Shown: piece by piece, positions 59,190-64,000 of the stretch | How the letters are laid out: each line of letters starts with the position of its first letter | Position numbering within the stretch: position 1 is the first letter of the stretch | From: Marinifilum sp. D714 | GTDB taxonomy: Bacteria; Bacteroidota; Bacteroidia; Bacteroidales; Marinifilaceae | Reading direction: 5' to 3' | Assembly (NCBI RefSeq): GCF_030851345.1 | Contig: NZ_JALPNU010000007.1 | Location: 1 to 64,000 of the forward strand | Length of the DNA stretch: 64,000 bases | Made by a program: the position numbers and the translations under genes | The notes under the pieces: generated by a model | The model's database searches: none | What the model saw: the letters and a program-made list of their open reading frames with translations, nothing else | What the model was told of the DNA's origin: nothing

Positions 59190-59250
59190 TGCGGAGAGGA
59201 AGGGATTCGAACCCCCGATACGCTTTTGGCGTATACTCGCTTTCCAGGCG
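59190..59250 (-). other. Right attachment site within intact tRNA-Ser
   Basis: These 61 bases are identical to 32036-32096. They run from just past the tRNA 3' end to the anticodon stem. Because this copy joins an intact tRNA 5' half, the island replaced the 3' part of the gene with an identical one and kept it functional. Confidence 0.95.
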
Positions 59251-59279
59251 AGCCAGTTCAACCACTCCTGCACCTCTCC
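59192..59279 (-). tRNA. tRNA-Ser (anticodon GGA)
   Basis: An 88-base class II tRNA. The acceptor GGAGAGG pairs with CCTCTCC, with discriminator G and no encoded CCA. The anticodon arm CTCGC-CTGGAAA-GCGAG gives anticodon GGA. A long variable arm (TATACGCCAAAAGCGTA) and T loop TTCGAAT complete the structure. The gene is the insertion target of the 27-kb island, and its 3' 61-base region is duplicated at 32036. Confidence 0.97.
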
Positions 59280-59460
59280 AATGTTGCAATAATTGAGTGT
59301 GATGACAAAAGTAAAATAAAATTGCAGATTTAAAAAAAGTTAGGGAATATAAAATTTAACAATTTGCATATTTATTTATGCTGTAAATTGGGGGATTTTA
59401 AACATGAATTATTGGTAAAATACACTTATAAAGTAATTTATCTATATTATTTAGCTAGGC

Positions 59461-61077
59461 TTAAAATTCAGCCAAACATTTAAAGTTTATTTTTTTCTGA
59501 GTAAATGGGTGTAAGAAGGTAATTTCTTCAGCGTGTAGCATTAGACGATCAGCTTTTAGACCATAAAGAGGATCACCAACGATTGGGGTATTTAGTCCGA
59601 GAGGATGAGCTGCATGCACACGCAATTGGTGTGTACGCCCTGTGATAGGGTAGAAGTGTATTTTGCTTTGCAATGGAGTACGTTCAACAATTTTCCACTT
59701 GGTAAATGCCGACTTTCCATGTTCAAAACAAACCAATTGTCTGGGGCGATCATCCAAATCAACACGCAAGGGCAGATCAAGGGTGCCTGAATCTTCCTCA
59801 ATAATACCATCCAATAGAGCTACATATCTTTTTTGAATGCTTTTGCTAAGAAATTGTTTCTGCAGGTTTTCGTGTGCAGATTTTGTTTTGGCAATAAGCA
59901 TAATGCCCGAAGTAGCCATATCTAGGCGATGAACAATAAGAGGTCCATCAGCATGTGGATACAGATCTTTTATTTGAGTATATACAGATTCTTGCATCTC
60001 TTTGCCGGGTACTGATAATAAACCTGAAGGTTTGTTAATGATTGCAATTGCATCATCCTCATGAAGGACTTTTATAACTAGATTTTGATCTTCTTGCTTT
60101 GCTTTTTCTATGCTCATCCCGTTTAGCATGTGTCCTAGTATGGGCTCACATTTGCTTTTGCACGATGGGTAAAAGTAGCCATGTTTTCGGATTTCTTTTT
60201 TTGGAGATGTTCCCCACCAAAATTCTGCCATAGCAATAGGTTTCAGTTCGTTCTGAAATGCATAATGTAATAACTTAGGAGCACAGCAATCGCCAGCACC
60301 GGCAGGAGGAACCTTGGCTTCGGTCTCCTTAAAAATAAGGCTTGCACTTTTTTCTTTTCCTTCAATATTCAAAAAAAGATAGTTGTCGAATATTTGCTTT
60401 TGTAGCCGAGCTGATTGAGTTTTACGCGCTTGTTTTAGATCTGTAATTCTTTGGTAATGCTCATCCGCTTTTAATTGTAAACTTTCAATCTTCTCTTTAC
60501 ACTCTTTCTTTAACTTATTGAATTTACTTTTCTCTGTTTGGCTTTCTTTTACAAGATGTTTTAGAATGCTTTCCTTGTCAGGATGATTTTCAGCTTCTGC
60601 TCGCTTGCCTTTTCTTTCCTTCTTGGCATTCGCCATGACAAGTTTAGCTGCTTTTAAAGTGTCATTTACATTTTGAATTTCATCATCCAGTTCTTTCTGA
60701 ATCTGTTTTATAGCTGGTGAATTTTCTGCATTGTAAATGGCTTGATTGATTTGATTTAATTCTGCTTCACCTTTACGAAAAAATCCATTGGGATTGGTGA
60801 TTTCGAATACCTGTGGTACAAATGGAATCTGAGTTTCTTGAGCTTGATCATTGCCTGAATAAGCCACAATGTATCCAATTTCATCGTAGTGATTTTTTAC
60901 AATCAACACGCCATACATTTTACCTTTTGAGTCGGGATTTGGCTTTCCAAGTTTGGCTTGAAGTTCCATTGCAGCTTGTACGCATAAAGGATGAGGCGTA
61001 TAGTTAAATGGATTGGTAAAATACTCAGGGAGTACTTTGTATTCCAATGGTTTATTGAAGGTGATGAAGCAATGCAT
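59461..61077 (-). CDS. RluA-family pseudouridine synthase with N-terminal extension
   Basis: The protein is 538 residues from ATG 61077 (an in-frame TTG lies two codons upstream). The C-terminal third is a pseudouridine synthase: INKPSGLLSVPG, then the catalytic VHRLDMATSGIMLIAK with Asp, and ITGRTHQLRVHAAHPLGLNT. Before it come an unassigned domain and a long charged coiled coil (ENHPDKESILKHLVKESQTE, KECKEKIESLQLKADEHYQR). This long form is known in Bacteroidota and gamma-Proteobacteria, and the RNA target is not evident. It is core chromosomal sequence between two elements. The 180 bases before 59461 hold no gene. Confidence 0.92.
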   Translation of the reverse strand: MHCFITFNKPLEYKVLPEYFTNPFNYTPHPLCVQAAMELQAKLGKPNPDSKGKMYGVLIVKNHYDEIGYIVAYSGNDQAQETQIPFVPQVFEITNPNGFFRKGEAELNQINQAIYNAENSPAIKQIQKELDDEIQNVNDTLKAAKLVMANAKKERKGKRAEAENHPDKESILKHLVKESQTEKSKFNKLKKECKEKIESLQLKADEHYQRITDLKQARKTQSARLQKQIFDNYLFLNIEGKEKSASLIFKETEAKVPPAGAGDCCAPKLLHYAFQNELKPIAMAEFWWGTSPKKEIRKHGYFYPSCKSKCEPILGHMLNGMSIEKAKQEDQNLVIKVLHEDDAIAIINKPSGLLSVPGKEMQESVYTQIKDLYPHADGPLIVHRLDMATSGIMLIAKTKSAHENLQKQFLSKSIQKRYVALLDGIIEEDSGTLDLPLRVDLDDRPRQLVCFEHGKSAFTKWKIVERTPLQSKIHFYPITGRTHQLRVHAAHPLGLNTPIVGDPLYGLKADRLMLHAEEITFLHPFTQKKINFKCLAEF

Positions 61078-61221
61078 TCGCAATTACAAATAAGAGATTT
61101 GGATTCAGTATTTGCAAAAGAAGTGGTTTTTGTAGCCAGATGCAATAAAAAACCTGAAAGTTTTTTAATTCAATCATCATGTACATGTTACTCCCGAGAA
61201 TTGGGATCATCCCTTTTGAGT

Positions 61222-61268
61222 TTAGTGCATAAAAAAAGCACCAAAGTTTTTCAACTTCAATGCTTGTT
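61222..61268 (-). terminator. Terminator of a second, severed tRNA gene
   Basis: Read on the minus strand, AAGCATTGAAG and CTTTGGTGCTT pair and run into TTTTTTT. Sequence and position match the native tRNA terminator at 31999, just beyond a tRNA 3' fragment. Confidence 0.65.
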
Positions 61269-61272
61269 TCAG

Positions 61273-61296
61273 CGGAGAGAGAGGGATTCGAACCTC
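61273..61296 (-). other. Severed tRNA 3' fragment (attachment site of second element)
   Basis: Read on the minus strand, the sequence shows T loop TTCGAAT, T-stem side CCCTC, acceptor TCTCTCC and discriminator G. The partner side of the T stem is only partly paired, so identity to a tRNA stops in the T arm. The acceptor implies a tRNA starting GGAGAGA, possibly another serine tRNA. The remaining tRNA is missing here. Confidence 0.8.
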
Positions 61297-61454
61297 TTAT
61301 CTAGCAAATATTTCATTTTTGGTATTTCTTAGGTAATTCGGGGGTTGTGACGTTTTCTTTATCCGTCAAATTCTTTTTTTTTGTACTTCAAAAACACTTT
61401 TACTTTCCCCTTTACTTTCCCTTTTGTATATTTGTGGAAACAAATTTAAAGCCT

Positions 61455-62690
61455 ATGTATTTCTTTTTGAAAGAACCCAAGTCAGACAAACTTACACCAA
61501 TTTATTTGATTTACTATTTAAAAAGTCAGAAGAAAAATTTTAAATATTCTACTAATCAAACCATTCACCCCGACAATTGGAATAGTGAAAGTAGAATGCC
61601 AAAGGCAAAAAGAGGAGCTAGTGGAGCGGAATTGAAACATACTTCATCAATGTTAAGTATGTATTCTGATTTCTTAGATGAGAAAGTAAAGGAACTTGAT
61701 AAGCAAAATACTCCAATAACCAGAGAGTTATTAAAGCAATTGTTTGATGAAGAATTTAAACATAAATCTACTAAGCAGGAAAGCAGGTTTCTAACAGAGG
61801 CAATTCAAGATTTCATTGACACTAAGGGCAAGTCCAATGGACAATCGGATAGTTGGAATCAGAAATATACAAACCTAAAAAACAAGCTGATTGCTTTTGA
61901 GGATAAAAAAAGAAAGAAAATAGAGTTTACTTCAATAACGCAAGATTGGATTGACGAATTTTGTGGCTTTCTACGGATTATCAAGGTTAAACCGTTTAAA
62001 CCACATAACGACAACACGCTACACCGTACTATTAACTTTCTTATCACAGTTCTTATTTGGTCAGAAGGTAAATACCATAACATCGACCTGAAAAAGATTA
62101 AAAATCCAGTTAATAAATATCAGCCTGACGATGTGTTTTTGACAGATAAGGAAATACAAGTTCTGGAAAAATTCCAGTTTCCCCGTGAATCACTGGAAAG
62201 AGCAAGAGATTTGTTCTTAATTGGGGTGTATTCTGGTCAAAGGTATTCGGATTATTCGATATTTGAGAAAGCTGATATACATGGAGACATGATTATAAAA
62301 AAAGCTGAAAAAACCGAAAGTGAAAGTTTTATTCCATTACACCCAAAGTTAAAAGCGCTATTGGATAAATACGATTGGCAATTACCTAAGATCTCCAATC
62401 AGAAATTTAATAAGAGAATTCAAGAGGCTTGCAAGCTTGCTGGTTTTGATGAAAAAATTAAGGAGATTATTTATAGCGGAACAAAAAAGGAGATTGTTTA
62501 CAACCTTAAGTATAAAATGATTTCGAGCCATACGGCCAGACGTACTTTTATCACTCTTTCAAGTGAAAAAGGGATGCCAGATCATATCATCATGAAAATA
62601 ACAGGAATCAAAGACCCAAAGACTTTGATAAAATACAAAAAGACTTCTCAAAAATCGGTTGTAGATTCCATGCAGAAATATTGGGGGTAA
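61455..62690 (+). CDS. Tyrosine recombinase (integrase of second element)
   Basis: I start at MYFFLKEPKS (61455; 411 residues), as the upstream in-frame part is a low-complexity Phe-rich stretch. It has an N-terminal arm-binding beta domain, an SAM-like core-binding domain, then the catalytic domain. Arg263 (SGQRYSDYS), His359 and Arg362 (SSHTARRTF) and the nucleophile Tyr394 (LIKYKK) are all present. Unlike the island integrase at 32277, the first catalytic Arg is kept, so the two elements use different recombinase branches. It sits 158 bases from the tRNA fragment. Confidence 0.93.
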   Translation: MYFFLKEPKSDKLTPIYLIYYLKSQKKNFKYSTNQTIHPDNWNSESRMPKAKRGASGAELKHTSSMLSMYSDFLDEKVKELDKQNTPITRELLKQLFDEEFKHKSTKQESRFLTEAIQDFIDTKGKSNGQSDSWNQKYTNLKNKLIAFEDKKRKKIEFTSITQDWIDEFCGFLRIIKVKPFKPHNDNTLHRTINFLITVLIWSEGKYHNIDLKKIKNPVNKYQPDDVFLTDKEIQVLEKFQFPRESLERARDLFLIGVYSGQRYSDYSIFEKADIHGDMIIKKAEKTESESFIPLHPKLKALLDKYDWQLPKISNQKFNKRIQEACKLAGFDEKIKEIIYSGTKKEIVYNLKYKMISSHTARRTFITLSSEKGMPDHIIMKITGIKDPKTLIKYKKTSQKSVVDSMQKYWG

Positions 62691-62697
62691 ATATTGA

Positions 62698-62750
62698 GAG
62701 AGGTTCATTGTTAGGTTGTTAACCTGTAGGTGAACCTCTCTTGTGTTTTA
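62698..62750. terminator. Bidirectional terminator between convergent genes
   Basis: GAGAGGTTCA (62698-62707) and TGAACCTCTC (62731-62740) form a perfect 10-base stem, with an inner AGGTTGTTAACCT that can fold further. TTGTGTTTT follows on the plus strand. It lies 8 bases after the integrase stop and separates it from the convergent restriction gene. Confidence 0.8.
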
Positions 62751-62792
62751 ATCATGGCTATTCAATTATAGCTATGAATTATTTCAGTTAAT

Positions 62793-64000
62793 TTAAATTT
62801 GTCCACCAACACCCTTGAACTTCTCAACAAAAGAAGCAATCTTTTGAAAAACACTCTGTTTTTTAGTTAAGTACTGTGGATTCAATGGACTCATTTTTGG
62901 TAAAACTTCGTTGAGTTCAGTTCCATTTTCACTAGCATATTCATGTTTCAATGAAGTTGTAATGTAGCGTTTAGCTGCATCTTCATTAAGGTTTTCATCT
63001 GCAATTAGCTTGGAAACTTCATGTTTTTGCTTTTTTTGAGCAAAGCTAAAGAAAGCATCAATGATGGTTGCTTTATCTTGAATTTTATCAAGGTCAGTGC
63101 TATTGATAAAATCAACAAGTAGGCTTTCTTTTGCACGATTACCAACACTAGCACGGATGATGCGGCGAACCTCTTCAACTAGGGTTGCTTTGTCTTTGGT
63201 CTTTTTGTTGTGTTCAAAAATTAACTCAAGGATATAGTCTAGGTTTATCTCTTGAGATTTAAGAAGATCTATTTCAAAAACAACATCATCCCAGTCGATA
63301 CTTGACTCTTCGGATTCTTTTCCGCTCTTTTCACGACGAAGCCAGTCACGAATGTCATTATAGGTTGAACGATAGTCTTGAATTGTTCGTTCAGCTGGAA
63401 CCTCAACCTCTTGCATGGCTGCAATATCTTCATCAGTTACGTAATGAGTAGCTTTAAATTCCTCCACAGCTTTGGGATCTTCCAGATCAAGATTTTGGAT
63501 AGCTTTTAAGCTGATAAACTCATCGTAGTTTTGAAGAACATTTTCAACACGAAGATATTCACCAAATAGCTTGGAGAATTCTTTTTTGTCTTTTTCAGTG
63601 ACTATCTCATCAGGGTTGGGGAACTTATCATTTAACTCTTTTACTACATCAATATATCCACGACGAGCTTCTCCGGTTGCAATATCCGTAAATCCTTCCA
63701 AATACTCCTTGTAGCTCTTTTCAAGGACTACATTTTTGGTGCTACTATCTCCAAAAAGGGTAATTGCATCAATGGTAGATGTTTCCAAATCTCTAAATGT
63801 AACAATGTTACCAAAGGTTTTGGTGGCATCATATATACGATTAGTACGAGAATAAGCTTGCATTAAGCCATGATAGCGTAGGTTCTTATCAACAAAAAGA
63901 GTATTAAGAGTAGGTGCATCAAAACCAGTGAGGAACATGCCAACTACTATAAGAAGGTCAATATCCTTGCTCTTTACTCGTTTGGCAAGATCACGATAGT
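62793..64000 (-). CDS. hsdR: Type I restriction endonuclease HsdR, C-terminal part (runs off the window)
   Basis: The frame is open through the right edge of the window; the Met at 63938 is internal, preceded by [38 protein letters not shown] is helicase motif V and [20 protein letters not shown] is motif VI of HsdR. A helical C-terminal region follows (about 300 residues). The N-terminal nuclease and Walker motifs lie outside. It differs clearly from the HsdR at 45006 ([20 protein letters not shown] against [20 protein letters not shown]), so this is a second, unrelated type I system. Confidence 0.93.
   Translation of the reverse strand, partial: YRDLAKRVKSKDIDLLIVVGMFLTGFDAPTLNTLFVDKNLRYHGLMQAYSRTNRIYDATKTFGNIVTFRDLETSTIDAITLFGDSSTKNVVLEKSYKEYLEGFTDIATGEARRGYIDVVKELNDKFPNPDEIVTEKDKKEFSKLFGEYLRVENVLQNYDEFISLKAIQNLDLEDPKAVEEFKATHYVTDEDIAAMQEVEVPAERTIQDYRSTYNDIRDWLRREKSGKESEESSIDWDDVVFEIDLLKSQEINLDYILELIFEHNKKTKDKATLVEEVRRIIRASVGNRAKESLLVDFINSTDLDKIQDKATIIDAFFSFAQKKQKHEVSKLIADENLNEDAAKRYITTSLKHEYASENGTELNEVLPKMSPLNPQYLTKKQSVFQKIASFVEKFKGVGGQI

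Larger units (their letters stand above)
32036..59250. mobile_element. 27.15-kb genomic island integrated in tRNA-Ser(GGA)
   Basis: A 61-bp perfect direct repeat lies at 32036-32096 and 59190-59250. The left copy is a tRNA-Ser 3' fragment and the right copy is part of the intact gene. An IntDOT-like tyrosine recombinase lies just inside the left end, and tandem 11-bp arm-type motifs lie inside both ends. Cargo is a restriction/abortive-infection operon, a HipBST-like module and several orphan genes. No relaxase, coupling protein or T4SS gene is visible, so the element is either mobilised in trans or moves by transduction or transformation. One unit length is 27,154 bp. Confidence 0.93.
61272..64000. 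mobile_element. Left end of a second integrated element (continues beyond the window)
   Basis: The layout repeats that of the 27-kb island: native tRNA terminator, severed tRNA 3' end, then an inward tyrosine recombinase gene. Behind it lies the end of a type I restriction subunit on the other strand. The matching intact tRNA and right attachment site should be past 64000. Confidence 0.75.

Noticed and set aside
59112-59333. 73-codon frame over the right att site, beginning MFKPCLNQ
   Set aside because: Its start is the duplicated 11-bp motif and most of it is the antisense of tRNA-Ser.
1-64000. CRISPR array or cas genes
   Set aside because: No regularly spaced direct repeats with unique spacers and no Cas-like proteins seen. 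The repeats here are palindromic, tandem or dispersed.
1-64000. Ribosomal RNA genes or riboswitches
   Set aside because: No conserved rRNA segments or known riboswitch cores recognised on either strand.

Overview
The window looks like the chromosome of an AT-rich marine Bacteroidota (Bacteroidetes), probably order Marinilabiliales and something like Marinifilum or Labilibaculum. The genus is a guess. The evidence is the SusC-type carboxypeptidase-regulatory and TonB-plug domains, the TAnnTTTG-type promoter before the first gene, a GldM-type domain, an RteC-like protein, IntDOT-like tyrosine recombinases, DUF6266, and dispersed CCTGAGCGAAGTCGAAGG repeats.

Region 1 (1-4412) is accessory. A controller protein, an HNH restriction endonuclease and a convergent fused methyltransferase/specificity protein form a type II-like restriction-modification (R-M) system. 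The module is bracketed by sequences that look like integron attC sites. Two single-gene segments follow: a YcxB-like membrane protein and a cyclase/kynurenine-formamidase-like enzyme.

Region 2 (4645-31731) is chromosomal core. It holds a 2194-residue alpha-2-macroglobulin with an inserted TonB plug and a polyamine operon (arginine decarboxylase, agmatinase, deoxyhypusine-synthase-like enzyme, small acidic protein). A third cluster may concern osmotic or ion homeostasis: a 965-residue P-loop-like protein, two MscS channels, two CorA transporters, a class I glutamine amidotransferase and an ATP-grasp/M20 fusion. After it come a PepSY-like secreted protein, a GNAT-nitrilase fusion whose catalytic cysteine is serine, an ECF sigma factor, a 50-residue basic protein and a NarL-type two-component pair. 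A decayed copy of the end of that two-component locus lies about 20 kb away, at 11798-11915.

Region 3 (32036-59250) is a 27,154-bp genomic island inserted in tRNA-Ser(GGA). It is bounded by a 61-bp perfect direct repeat. The left copy is a severed tRNA 3' end, and the right copy is part of the intact tRNA. An integrase sits just inside the left end, and two tandem 11-bp motifs lie just inside each end. Its main cargo is a nine-gene co-directional defence operon (36982-50900): GIY-YIG/DUF4357, DUF6119, PD-(D/E)XK nuclease, HsdM, HsdS, SIR2, HsdR, a putAbiC-like membrane protein and a membrane-anchored coiled-coil protein. The rest includes a HipBST-like toxin-antitoxin module with three palindromic operators exactly 41 bp apart, a YedK/HMCES-like protein, a YegP protein, a 44-residue zinc-ribbon protein, an orphan GldM-domain protein, a DUF6266 protein and many REP- or MITE-like repeats. 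I see no relaxase or conjugation genes.

Region 4 (59280-64000) begins with a chromosomal RluA-type pseudouridine synthase. A second element then starts in another tRNA 3' fragment (61272-61296), with a tyrosine recombinase and the C-terminal part of a type I HsdR that runs off the window. The window thus samples three separate defence-gene acquisitions around a conserved core.
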